This document shows, piece by piece, positions 48,631 to 59,672 of a stretch of DNA of 64,000 bases; positions within the stretch are counted from its first letter, which is position 1, and every line of letters starts with the position of its first letter. The notes under the pieces are model-generated. The model was not told the origin of the DNA. It saw only the letters and a list, made by a program, of their open reading frames with translations, and did not search any database. Position numbers and translations under genes: made by a program. Origin of the DNA: Rotaria socialis (Eukaryota > Rotifera > Eurotatoria > Philodinida > Philodinidae). Where the stretch lies: the NCBI GenBank assembly GCA_905331475.1, contig CAJNYU010003357.1, positions 186,001-250,000 of the forward strand, written 5' to 3'.

Positions 48631-49273
48631 ATGTCTATCCTGGCCATTAATCAAAGTCCTGTTTATAATGCGATTAATCACGTAAAGACCGAGGCATTAA
48701 TCGATGGCACGATGAGCTTGCATCTCGAAAATAAACCAATACCAAGCTGTAAAATCATTCATATTATTGATGCTACCCAGGTGAATGAATCCGACCGGAT
48801 CTTATAAAATCCGATGCGCCGACAAAGTCCTATGGGATTCTGAGTTGAGGAACTACTAACGGATCCATAGTGTTGGAATCCGGTGAACATCCGACCAAAT
48901 CCAACAACCTAATTCGATAGGAATTTCAGGAGTTGGATTCCAACGAGGTTCCTAAAGAAACCGATCGGGTTTTGACTGGTTCCTGCAAGAATCGATCGGA
49001 TCCCAACACTAGGGATCTGTGAGGGGTCTGCAACCCGGATTTACTTAGAATCCTGCAGGAACCGATCGAAATCCGGTTGGATCCAGTTATCGGATTGAGC
49101 ACGAAATGTTGCAACAGCATGTGAAACAATACAAAATATCAGGTGCAACATCCGATTTTATAGGTGTTACGAAGTATCTTCAATTGGGTGACTTACTAAA
49201 ACATAAAGAAGCAGAAATGAAAGTTTTAGAGAAGATATTTCATTTTTATTTAAAAGAAGATGAATATCGTTAA
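48631..49273 (+). CDS. Unrecognised protein, two exons around a repeat
   Basis: Exon 48631-48780 (50 codons from ATG) ends at CCCAG before GTGAAT. Exon 49100-49273 follows an acceptor (ATTGAG) and runs to TAA, so 107 residues in phase 0 on both sides. The text reads like real protein: MSLHLENKPIPSCKIIHI in the first part; HEMLQQHVKQYKISGATSDF and KYLQLGDLLKHKEAEMKVLE in the second. No family is recognised. The 319-bp interval is almost wholly a repetitive element, so this could equally be an old reading frame broken by an insertion. An upstream exon ending at GGCG before GTAAGA (48615) is conceivable. Confidence 0.4.
48786..49085. repeat. ATCCG/GATCC-rich inverted-repeat element
   Basis: AATCCGACCGGAT at the left is matched by inverted ATCCGGTTGGAT at 49072-49083. 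In between, ATCCGA, GATCC, CTGCAGGA and GGTTCCT motifs recur on both strands. It lies exactly in the interval between the two exons of the 48631-49273 gene model. Confidence 0.6.
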
Positions 49274-49755
49274 AAGTATTATTTTTATTAGTGGCGTAGC
49301 CAGTATTCTTGCTTATTATGTATCGCAGCTTCAGAGCATAGGTCTCACATGAAACTAGTAGAAAGTTTTACAAGTTTCATCTGGGGCTCGTGTCCTGAAG
49401 TTAAAATACAGCATATCCAAGATTCCTGGTTTCTCACTAATTTTTATTTATTTTTCACATGTTATATCTTGTTGTTTTTTGTTTAAAGTAGCTAGTACTA
49501 GAAAATCAATACAATGGAAGTACTAGGATGTATGAGGGAATTACAAGGGGATTAAAGCGTGATATAGATGAAGTATCTGGGAGTGCAAATGAAATATGTA
49601 AAGTACGGAAGTCGTGCTTTCTCCTCTTTGAGTTCACATTTATCCAAGTTTTTCCAAATTTTTTTATGTGTCTCTCCGAGAGAACCTTAAAGACCACTCC
49701 CATATGTTTCATTACGATGAAACTGCAGCGTAGTTACGACATAACTGCAATCGCA
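49274..49755. other. Repeat-rich spacer
   Basis: It contains TAGTGGCGTAGCCAG at about 49290, which resembles ends of some DNA transposons, and a small ATGAAACT/AGTTTCAT hairpin near 49350. The frame at 49528-49863 has an ATG but runs into the next element and has no domain. No gene is supported. Confidence 0.4.
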
Positions 49756-49758
49756 CTG

Positions 49759-49890
49759 TGGCCCGTAATTGCGGAAAATTACAACATAGTTACGCGTAAC
49801 TACGATGAAAAAATCGCAGTTACGCGTAGTTATGGTGAAAAAATCATAGTTACGCGTAACTAATTCGCATTTTTTTGCAATTACGGGCCA
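49759..49890. mobile_element. 132-bp TIR element with GTTACGCGTAAC repeats
   Basis: Exact 14-bp inverted ends: TGGCCCGTAATTGC and its complement at 49877-49890. The interior holds tandem units of about 30 bp, each built on the palindrome TTACGCGTAA or a close variant. Confidence 0.75.
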
Positions 49891-49893
49891 GAG

Positions 49894-50221
49894 CAGGGTT
49901 GCCACCTCTTTCGCTTTTTGCGGAAAGTTTCCGCTGTTCCGCTTTTTTGTATAAAACGTGTTGCATATCAAACACACGTACAGAATAATATTTGATATTA
50001 TTGAATCAATTCTTATTGTTTACAAATGCCGTCAGTCATCATTTTTTTAGGTTTGAAACTTGGATGAGATAAAAAAGAAATCCAATAAATATGAAAAAAT
50101 GCCTAATATTCTCAGACGTATTACAAATCTGCAACAATATAAGCTTCCGCTTTTTTTCCGCTTTTTCTGTTTTTGTTTCCGCTATTTTCCGCTTTTTAGA
50201 CTTCATCAGATGGCAACCCTG
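49894..50221. mobile_element. 328-bp TIR element, ends CAGGGTTGCCA
   Basis: CAGGGTTGCCA at 49894-49904 is inverted at 50211-50221 as TGGCAACCCTG. Similar ends are known from hAT-type non-autonomous elements. Subterminal TTTCCGCTTTTT motifs recur near both ends. No exact 8-bp target duplication is seen. It abuts the preceding 132-bp element with three bases between. Confidence 0.7.
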
Positions 50222-51861
50222 GGGTTCACCCACACCATCAAGCTTTTCATTTGATGTTGTTTGATCGAAAACATATTTTTCCATTTTCTTTATTTTTATA
50301 ATGGAAAGAAATAGAATCGAATAAATCCTATCTCACTCGATATTAGAAAAACAAAACACTGCGAACTATAAAAATGAACAAAACAAACATAATGTTATTA
50401 GGCTTGTTAGAAATTTTTCAAAGTAGTCGAACATAAATCGAGCTGGTTTTTATTTTTGAAATGCTCAAGATATTCATAAAAGAAAATAAAGAAAAGGCTT
50501 TGTCTTTCGGAATAATGAAATTTGTTGAAAAATTTCTTTTTATTATTCTAATTTTATAAGAGTTTCATTCTGGCAGTTTAAATCTGAATCATTCAGATGA
50601 ATGTATGTGATGATAAACTGATGTAATGATTAAAATAGAAGAAAATTTTCCATCTGTGATTATTCACAAGAAAGAATTCAAATTATCGTTTTTAATTTCT
50701 ATCTTTGTCTCAAAATTTTTATGTATTGTTAATTATTTCAATTTAAAAATTGTTCATATCTAGCCTGTTTAAATCCGATTGTCAAGAGACAATGCATAGC
50801 TGCTGAATATTTCTGAAATGTTTCTTGAATATAATTTGCAGACAATGTATGATTTCAAGAATTATTTCGATCATTAAGTAGATTTGAAATAATATCAATC
50901 AGAAGTGTTATTGTAACAAATCGATCATCTTCATCAACTATTTTCGTAAATTATCTGTAAAAGATAAATCCATTTTATCTGGAATACAAAATTTAACTTT
51001 TTATGATTAACAATAAAAATGTATATATTTATAAAAGAAAAAGAAAAGAAAATAGGGATGCAACAATGCCAATACACTATTGGGATATTGGTATTGTTAC
51101 ATCCCTATACATCTTCAATCACATTCAAAACACTGTTTTCGATTATTTATTTCTTTTCACCAAAAAATAATATAAATGTTTCTAGAGTAGCTATTTGCAT
51201 TAAAATTCAATTCTATCTGATCAGCTTCAAGCACAAAGAAGAAAACTAAAATTACAAAGAAAAAGGAGTTGATACATAAAGCAATAAATGATGCATGACA
51301 CGCATATATTGTTGATAAATATAAAATTATGCGAATGTATCAGTTATACAAATACGAATGGGTGTTGTGCAATTATTTTCTTGTGTTGATTTCATTTTGG
51401 ATATGATCACCTGAAAGAAAATATATTTTTTGTTGAAAAAATAATGATACTAATGTTTTTCTTATCTATTTTTCTATCTATAACAGTTGAAATAGCGTTG
51501 ATGTCTAAAAATGAAATATTTATGATTTTATGGCAAAACGAATTGAGATGATTTTCCATCATGATAAAAAACATTTCAATGAGGAGTTATCAATAGAAAA
51601 GTACAATATATCTTTCGTAGATAGTAAATTTAAGACTCAACTAAATGTCAAAATGAAGTGAACTGATAAACTTTAATAGATCGGTTTGTTCTAAAAAGAC
51701 AATCAATTAGTAGAGTATTTTATTTATTTAATGAATATTAGTTTTGCTTTGTATTTACATTTAAAAGTTTAAAATAAAATTTAGAATCAATATTATCATG
51801 AAGAATAAACAAAAACAATCGCTGATTATTAGTTATATGACAAGAGAAAAAAAGTCTCATG
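50222..51861. other. AT-rich spacer before the permease 3' end
   Basis: Apart from the 55-bp hairpin at 51053-51107, I see nothing. Open frames on either strand are short and without domains. Confidence 0.45.
51053..51107. repeat. 55-bp hairpin, TAGGGATG ends
   Basis: Two 22-base arms pair with only two mismatches around an 11-base loop. The left arm starts TAGGGATGCAACAATG and the right arm ends TTGTTACATCCCTA. Both mismatches are transition-type, as in a decaying palindrome. It is probably a minimal MITE remnant. Confidence 0.75.
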
Positions 51862-53913
51862 TTACAATTGTTTTTCATTAAAAACATCCATCTCTGCTAC
51901 ATATTCGTTTTTTGTTGATTCTTCACCTAATTCTGTACCAAGATTATCGAAACCCGTAACCGGTTCGAGTTGTTGTGAATTTCGTAATTTTGAATGCCAA
52001 AAACCATATGCAAAATAGATAACTTGACCGATACCCATCCAAACACCAAGTCGAATACCGGTTTCTTTAGAAGAAGTTACCATGAGTACAAGACATAACA
52101 ACGCTCCAATAGAAGGAAAAACCCAAGGCCCCAAAGGAACCCGAAAACCACGTGGTACATCTTTGTGTGTAAAACGCATCTAAATCTTATTATTAAGGAA
52201 AAGAAACAAAATCCCTTGCTACGATACACTTACAATAATGACAGAAATATGTACAAGAAAAAAGGCCACTAAAGTTCCGATTGATGTCATTTCACCAAGT
52301 ATACCTAAAGGAAGGACAGCAGCAAATGCTGCACAAAATGCACCTAAAAATTAATAATATGGTCAAAATTTCTATCGATAGAAAATAAAAACAAGAATAT
52401 CTATCATCTACCAATGATAATTGTAGATACCCAAGGAGTTTTAGTGCGAGGATGAACTTTAGCAAATATCGCTGGTAATAGACCATCATATGCCATAGAA
52501 TAAAATATACGTGATTGCCCTAGAAGACTAACAAGAGATACACTCGTTAGACCCGCAATAGCTCCTAAATCTATAATAATGGGTAGCCATATTCCATGCG
52601 GAGTACCTTTACTAGAATATAGTTATTTTCATGCATACTTATCAGTTACATAGTTATAAGAAACTAATCTTATAGTTACATTGCTTCTGAGATTGGATTT
52701 GGTGAATCAAGTGTTTTATATGGTGCAATACCAACCATGACAGCACATACAGATACATAGAGCACTGTTGAAATCGTTAACGAACCAATAATTCCAATAG
52801 GTAACGAACGCTTTGGATTTTTCGTTTCTTGTGCTGTAGTAGTAACTGAATCAAAACCGATATAGGCAAAAAATACAACAGTTGCACCATGCAAAACGCC
52901 AGTTATTCCATATTTATTAAAACTACCTTCATTGGGTGGGATGAAAGGTGAATAATTACTAGGATGTGTATAGCCACAACAGGCAAAAATAAATAACAAA
53001 ACAACAAGAATCTTAATTATAACAATTACAAGGTTAATTTTCGCTGATTCACCAATACCAATTATTAGTAGTATTGTCAGTGCAACAATAATTATTACTG
53101 CTGGTAAATTAATTACTTTTCCTGTCACATAAAATGTGTTTGATTCTTCACTCCAAGCAACTGGTGCTTCTACAATCAATCTTGTTGCATTATGTTTAGA
53201 TACAGTTTCAACAAAATGAACAACATAACCACTCCAACCTACAGCTACCGTAGCAGCTGCTAATAAATATTCAAGAACCAAATCCCATCCAATAATCCAT
53301 GCTAGATATTCTGTAAATGACAACAGCAACAAAAGCATGACTTGATCTATTATATTTCTAAGTTATCAAAAGCTAAAAACAACTTACCACCCATAGCTAA
53401 GTTTTTAAAAATGAATGAAAAAAATTAATTATTAAAATAAGTAACCAATAAATTTATTTTCTAACATACTAGCATATGTATAAGAATAAGCTGAACCAGA
53501 TATTGGTACCATTGAGGCCATTTCAGAATATGAAAAAGCAGCAAGTCCAGCAACAATGGCAGCAATAATAAACGAAAGAATAACAGCAGGACCAGCATAT
53601 TTAGCAGCTGCTTCACCACTCAATACAAATATACCAGTGCCTATTCAAGTAATTGCGTGTAAAAACAAATATTTATGCATATCAATACATTTCACTTACC
53701 AATAATACTACCGATACCTAATGCCAATAACTGAAATGTACTTAGTGTGCGTTTGAATTCATTAGTTTGATCAGCTTCATCTTGTAGTTGTGTAATAGTT
53801 TTTCGTGTACCAAGCCGTATTGCAAACCTTTTCAAATAATAAATTGCTTTATTATCATCTTGACTATTTCGTAATCTTGCTGATAAATTTGCAAAAACAT
53901 TTGTTCGAACCAT
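51862..53913 (-). CDS. APC-superfamily amino-acid permease (YfnA/CAT type)
   Basis: A polytopic membrane importer of amino acids, probably cationic or branched. Seven exons: 53913-53700, 53640-53470, 53396-53388, 53310-52680, 52611-52412, 52343-52234 and 52179-51862, giving 550 residues. LALGIGSIIGTGIFVLSG is the APC substrate-binding signature of helix 1. YLAWIIGWDLVLEYLLAAAT, FFAYIGFDSVTTTAQETKNP and GLTSVSLVSLLGQSRIFYSM are classic CAT/YfnA segments, and about 12 membrane helices are expected. The third exon is nine bases (encoding most of Thr-Met-Gly-Glu); without it the conserved helix-3 motif is broken. The length and helix-12 region look closer to bacterial YfnA proteins than to the longer animal SLC7A1-4. 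ATG 53913 is used because the earlier in-frame start is TTG. Confidence 0.93.
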
Positions 53914-54352
53914 TTCAACTATGTCAAGATCCAAACGTACGCACGTCTATTCGATCTGTCAATTTTCTAATGTATATATATATATATACAGGTTTGTTTT
54001 GAAACGAATATCTATCTATCGCTACCCTCTGTTACATTGAATAGAGGAAAAAGAGAACGCGTTTCACATCATTATTCATTCTATGACAACATAAACAGAA
54101 GAAAGAGAAATATATATAGACCACCCATCATGTAGTTAGATGTTATGTTTCGTTCGATATTTATTTTTATACCAAACAGGCAGTGTGCAGACCTATATTT
54201 CGCATTACTAATTCTGAATGATTATTCTTTTGTCATGAATTCTGTTTTTCTTATATACTAATTCATTTTTCATAGTACTGGGTATTGTGCCCTAACTGAA
54301 TAACAAAAGTCATGGAATATAAAAGTAAATATTCATAATATCACAGCTGTTG
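53914..54352. other. Divergent intergenic region permease / unknown gene
   Basis: 439 bp with a TA repeat at 53974-53988, directly upstream of the permease start. It should contain both promoters. No motif is recognised with confidence. Confidence 0.45.
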
Positions 54353-55237
54353 ATGATAACATCTTTCTTCATTATGAAAAAAACATTCAAAAAACAAAAA
54401 AGGTGTAAAAAAATTCTCAAAACCGTATCAATAATAACGGACATTTTAGATATGTCAATAAAATCAACTGTCCGTAAATTACCAACGCTTTCATCAGTGC
54501 ACATGCCAATATCTTATCGACGATATCAAAATCGTGCTGCAGCTGTTTATGATATGAGTATTAATTGTCATGATATTGATACAGTATGTCACATACATCG
54601 TTTATCTGAAACTATTATTTTACAAGATTGGAAAGGAAATATTGATTATTTAAAAATTAAATTAAATTTAAATAATCGAAATGATATTAAAAATAGATTT
54701 TTAAAAACTATGAAAGATATTGAAGAAAATAATATTCAACCAACACTTGGTAAAATATAGATAGCTTTATGTAATAGTTAATTTCTTAGAACTAATGTTT
54801 TTGTTTGTCTACTAGCTGCAATTGTTCATTATATACCGTTTATTTACATTGAACAAGCCATAGCAGAGCAAGATATTAAAAATGCATTGAAACGTTTTCT
54901 TCGTGAATTTAATTCAAAAAGAAAGCCAGAAAAAGTTTCTAAAACCGATAATATTATTCAACAACAATTAAATGATGGTCAACCTATTCTAACGTCATTT
55001 GAACAATATTTACTCGTTGAACATTTTATTAAATCAGTATCAATAAGAAAATTTCGAAGACTAATTGATATTGAAAAATGTCTGCTTGAATTTATTCAAC
55101 TAATTATCAAGACAAATTATTCGTCATTAAATAATATTTCTTATTTAAATAAAGCATGGTTGAAAATATTTCTTCAATCGGCATATCCTCGATTACAGTC
55201 AGATGCTCTATCTTGGCTAAACATAAATCAATTATAA
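54353..55237 (+). CDS. Uncharacterised two-exon protein, 272 residues
   Basis: Exons 54353-54749 and 54816-55237 are joined by a 66-bp intron with an ACTAG acceptor. The N-terminus is basic (KKTFKKQKRCKKILK). The body is helical, rich in Ile, Leu, Asn and Lys, with segments such as SETIILQDWKGNIDYLK, AIVHYIPFIYIEQAIAEQ and SFEQYLLVEHFIKSV. No cysteine clusters, signal peptide or membrane segment is apparent. I do not recognise a family. The intact splice frame over 272 codons and an absence of low-complexity sequence argue that it is real. ATG 54353 is the first in frame; 54374 (MKKTF) is an alternative. Confidence 0.7.
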
Positions 55238-56067
55238 ATTGTTTGTATATCTATCTGGTCATGCTGTTATTCTATTAATCAATAATCAAAAAGACAAAAA
55301 CCGTTCATAAATAAGTATTTTGTTATGTTTTTTTTTGCTATAATAAAAGAGAATGATTGACCAAATTCATCAACATTAGATTTATTTATTCATAATATAT
55401 ATATATATATATATATAAAGAGAGAGAGAGAGATAGAGATACAAAGAAATAGAGAGCAAGAAACCCTTTAGTGTTATTTTCTCAGAACAAATGTCTAGAC
55501 AATATTGAATGTAATCTGATATCTTCGAATATTAAAACAGATTTTTTACAATGGAACTATTGAGATGATCAATGAAAGTTGTTTGTGATTATATTAAAGC
55601 AAAACAAAAATAACTATACTATATTATATTGTTACAATATACGTATAGATACATAAACAAAAGGATAGAAATATATTCGCAAGAATGACCTTAATCGATT
55701 ATCAATATAATCATCTTATTTTACATAACTGATATTTATATAATCAACTATGTTCCAGTTAAATGAACCAACTAAACAGATGTATTGTATTAGCGATATC
55801 AAACAAAACAATCAAGTGCTAGATACAATCGATGATATATCAACGATATTCTGTAGAAAGAAAAATATCACTATATATCTTTAGGAAATATCATTGATTT
55901 CTTCAAGCGATAATAGTTAATAATACTTTGAAAATTTTCTATCAGATACGCGTGTATGTTTTTTTTTCTTCATAATTAATCAAATTTTAAAGAAACGATA
56001 AGTGTTCAACAAAAATGTGTCATTAAGAGAAATTCACAAGAGTTTGACAATACAGCATTTACAAAAA

Positions 56068-56109
56068 AAGAAGAAGAAGAAGAAGAAGAAGGAGAAGAAG
56101 AAGAAGAAA
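56068..56109 (+). repeat. GAA microsatellite
   Basis: About 14 GAA units with one GGA interruption, in an intergenic position. Confidence 0.9.
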
Positions 56110-59100
56110 TTCTAAATCAAGTTGTTGTTTCTTACTTAAGAAATTCTATTATGCTTGCTTCGTATTTGCATATATACTTGTGAAAAGAAAAGAAAACGTT
56201 GGTATACAAACGAAACGTTACATTGCTTTTTTTTTGTACGATGCCAATAGAACAAACTGGACTTATTCGTATTAAATAAGAATACTATCAAATTCAGTTT
56301 TTTTTTAATATCGATCTTGATAAATTCTCTAGTTTTTTTTAATGTACTCTTCACTTAAAATTGTGTAACGAAAAGATGATGATGTAATTCAATATTTATG
56401 AAAACTTAAAAAAAAACGAATGAATTATCTTTGTTCTTTGAATTTTCAACATGTTACAGACATAGTCATTAAAAAATTTTCTAATCTTTAAACAAAACTA
56501 TCAATTTATCTACATATCAGCTTGTTATACTAATGATGTTGATGTACACAATGATCATCACTATCGAATGATCTAGTGTGTAAATATTAATTTACAAAGA
56601 CGAACGTGACTAACTTAGACAAACGAATCGACAAAGAAAAAAAAACTCAAAACAGATTGTTTTGTTTTTTGGCACGCGAAATTCGATCTTGTTGTTGAAA
56701 TTGTTACTCATAAATTATAAATGCCAATGATTAATATTGATATTAATCAATAATATTTTTTTCGTTCGAATACATTTCCTATAGAAAATTTATGTCAATG
56801 AAAATTTTAATCGAAATGAAAAAAAGAAAAAGAAAAGCTTATGTCATAACGACATTTACTGTTTATAGTGTATTACGAAACCTTTCAAGTGAACTTTATA
56901 GACAATTTAGAAAAAATTGATGTTTTAAACTTTTAAATAATAATAAAAAAAATCTTTCAACCCCAATAAATCATTTGCATTAATGAAATAATCAACCTTT
57001 TGCTTTTTTCGTTGGTTGCTATAGTTCGCTGAAAGATTATTCGTTGATAAAAGAAACAAAATATTTCACTCAGCCTCGATAAATATTCCTTATCATATTA
57101 AATAAAACAACAGGTGTACGTTTTTTTTTCTTCAGTCAATCAATCTTAATAATGCAAATGTTCTTTAGTACTTATATTCAAATTACTTATCGATACCCTT
57201 CCCACTATTAAAAACTAATTTAAAAAAAGTTAATGTAGACTAAAAGAAAGCGAGACATCCTTGATACGAATTTCGTATTGCTGAATAGTGTTCATTTTTA
57301 TTTGTAATATTTGACTAAGTAATAGACGATAAAAGTCTGCCTTTTTTCTCTTCCTTATACTTTCTCAACTACTCGACTTTTTCTTTTTCTCTTTTTCAGT
57401 CAGTTCTTTTTTTTTGGGAGGCTATGAATCAGCAATTCTGCTGCTCGATTTGTAATCGCTATATTACACCTCAAGCACGTTTTCTCTTTTGTTCTCCTTT
57501 TCTTCTTTCACTCGCTTATCTTTGCAATATTTTTCTTCTCTTTTACATCGACTCGACGTTATTATTTAAAATACGCACATTCACGTCTATGTGACAAAAG
57601 CACACCTATCTCTGAAATAGAGGGAGAGAGAGACAGAACGAGAAATGTAGATGAAGAAAGTAGCTTCTGTAGGTGAGTAAGATATACATAAAGCTTATTT
57701 CTTATGCGTGCATTCACTTCTTAAAGACGAAAACCATACATCAAACACTAATGAAACTGATAGTTATGGCATATACAAGATGAGTAAAACTCAATATATA
57801 CATATTTTGATTGATTCTTTATATATATACTTAGTATAATACTATGCATATTAGTCGAATAGTGGTGATTACACAACAATTGACCGCCGATCCGCTCAAA
57901 ATGTTCCCCTTTTCTATATATACGCATAGTCATATATTTATATACATTATATATATATATATATACATGAGTTTGTGTTTTTTATATAATCCTTCCTCGT
58001 AGCTACATAGTTGTTGTCATCATCATCATCCTCGTCGTCATCGTCATCGTCGATGAACTGATTTTTTGAGTATATGTGTATCGATAAATGATAATTGTAT
58101 ATTACGCCACACATGTGTTCATGCGTTAATCTGTCGTTTTTTCTCTTTGTGATCATCGATTCTCATGCGATTTCTCTAAATACACATTCTCTTTCTATTC
58201 TTTTTCTTTTGGTCTCGTCTTCTACTAGACAGACAGGCCCAAAATCATAAAAGAAATCATATATTGAAGAAATAGAGGTGAGTGTTCTCTTGTTCGGACA
58301 GTTGAGACATAGTGACTAGTGTCAGTTAAACAACTAACGCAGACGCTGACTTAAGTGGTCACTTCATTATTTCTTTTTTCGTTGTGTACCATTAGCCAGT
58401 TATATCGTTATTTTCACCAATTCTATCTCGATCTATATATATATATATATATAAATCGACGGAAGACCGACATGTTCACTACTACTAAATGATTTATCGA
58501 TTTTTCAATGCCGCTTCCAGTTTGGCTGTTGTAGTATTAGTACGGAGTACTAATAATAAGTACTATCTTTCTCATTTTTTCTTCTGCTTCTGCTTACGAT
58601 CATCATCATCATCTTGTTCTTTACAAGAATAAAGTACGGCATACAAATAAGAAATACCACCCACGCATCTCGTCTCATCCAACGTTCGATTTAGGATTAA
58701 GAGTACTACTAGTTGTTTTCATCTTATTGCTTAAAAAAAAACAGAAGAAACCAACAAAGAAAAACGAGCCGACTGAGATGAGCTTTGATGCGTATAGTGG
58801 CGAAGAGACGTGCGTGAGCTGTCCTTGATCGCATGTGTCTTATTCATTGCCATCATTCTTGATAATATATAAGATCTAGTGAACATACAAGGGAAAACTA
58901 GAAAGAAGAGAATTCGTATAAGATGTTCGCAGCTTCGATCCATAAACAATCAAACGTCATCCTTTCTCATCATTGTTACCATTGTCATATGCGATTCCGC
59001 ACAATGCTGTAGTGGTGACCTCGTTTTAGTGTGCGGGCGTATGTGTATGTGCGTATGAATGTGTGCATACATACACACACAAGCGCAAAACCAAATGGGT

Positions 59101-59157
59101 GAAGAAAAAAAAAATGCTCGACGCGTGCTTGCACACAGTAGCATATACTCAGTACAA

Positions 59158-59246
59158 GAGGGAAGGAGCAGAAGGAGAAGAAGGAGAAGGAGAAGGAGAA
59201 GAAGGAGAAGGAGAAGGAGAAGGAGAAGGAGAAGGAGAAGAAGAAG
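59158..59246 (+). repeat. GGAGAA hexanucleotide repeat
   Basis: About 90 bp of GGAGAA/GAAGGA units forming a purine-only strand, ending 157 bp before the RhoGAP start codon. It probably lies in the 5' UTR or promoter and could form triplex DNA. Confidence 0.88.
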
Positions 59247-59403
59247 ATTGTTGAACTAATTTTGCGTCGTCGACCACTATAGAAAACTACTAGTTTGTAT
59301 GTATTTTATTGTGAACGAGTCATAAAAAGAATGTAAAGCGGAAAAAAATAACAAGAAATCGGCTTATTAGAGATAATTCTTCTCCTTTTCTTTTTAATTT
59401 TAG

Positions 59404-59637
59404 ATGACCACTTTAAATGAAGATGTGATGGAATTGAAAACCAACGAGCCTATTTCATCATCATCATCATCATCACTATTAAAACCTCATCATCATCATT
59501 ATCATGAATCATCAGGATATTCGTCTAAAGAAGTTGAATGCAGTAGTCCAGAAAATAAGACTTATAGTCAACATCGACAACATGATACTAAATTGAGAAT
59601 TACTGCAAACAATAATAATAATAACAACAACAACAAC

Positions 59638-59672
<35 letters not shown>

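Larger units (their letters stand above)
55238..59403. other. Long gene-free region with microsatellites
   Basis: About 4.2 kb without a supported gene. Simple repeats include TA/GA at 55398-55432, GAA at 56068-56109, TA at 57947-57965, GTC/ATC-type triplets at 58015-58050, TA at 58434-58453 and GGAGAA at 59158-59246. The long arginine-rich and aspartate-rich frames here are translations of these repeats. The end of the region presumably holds the promoter of the RhoGAP gene. Confidence 0.5.

Noticed and set aside
49528..49863. 111-codon plus-strand frame
   Set aside because: The second half is the TTACGCGTAA repeat of a TIR element; no domain.
53441..53446. Permease exon 2 ending at GTTAC (53445) instead of 53470
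   Set aside because: It adds six residues that break the conserved YATMGEYLAW motif; the GTATGT donor at 53469 gives a perfect family match.
59059..59259. Poly-arginine / Glu-Gly-rich frames
   Set aside because: Translations of the GGAGAA repeat.
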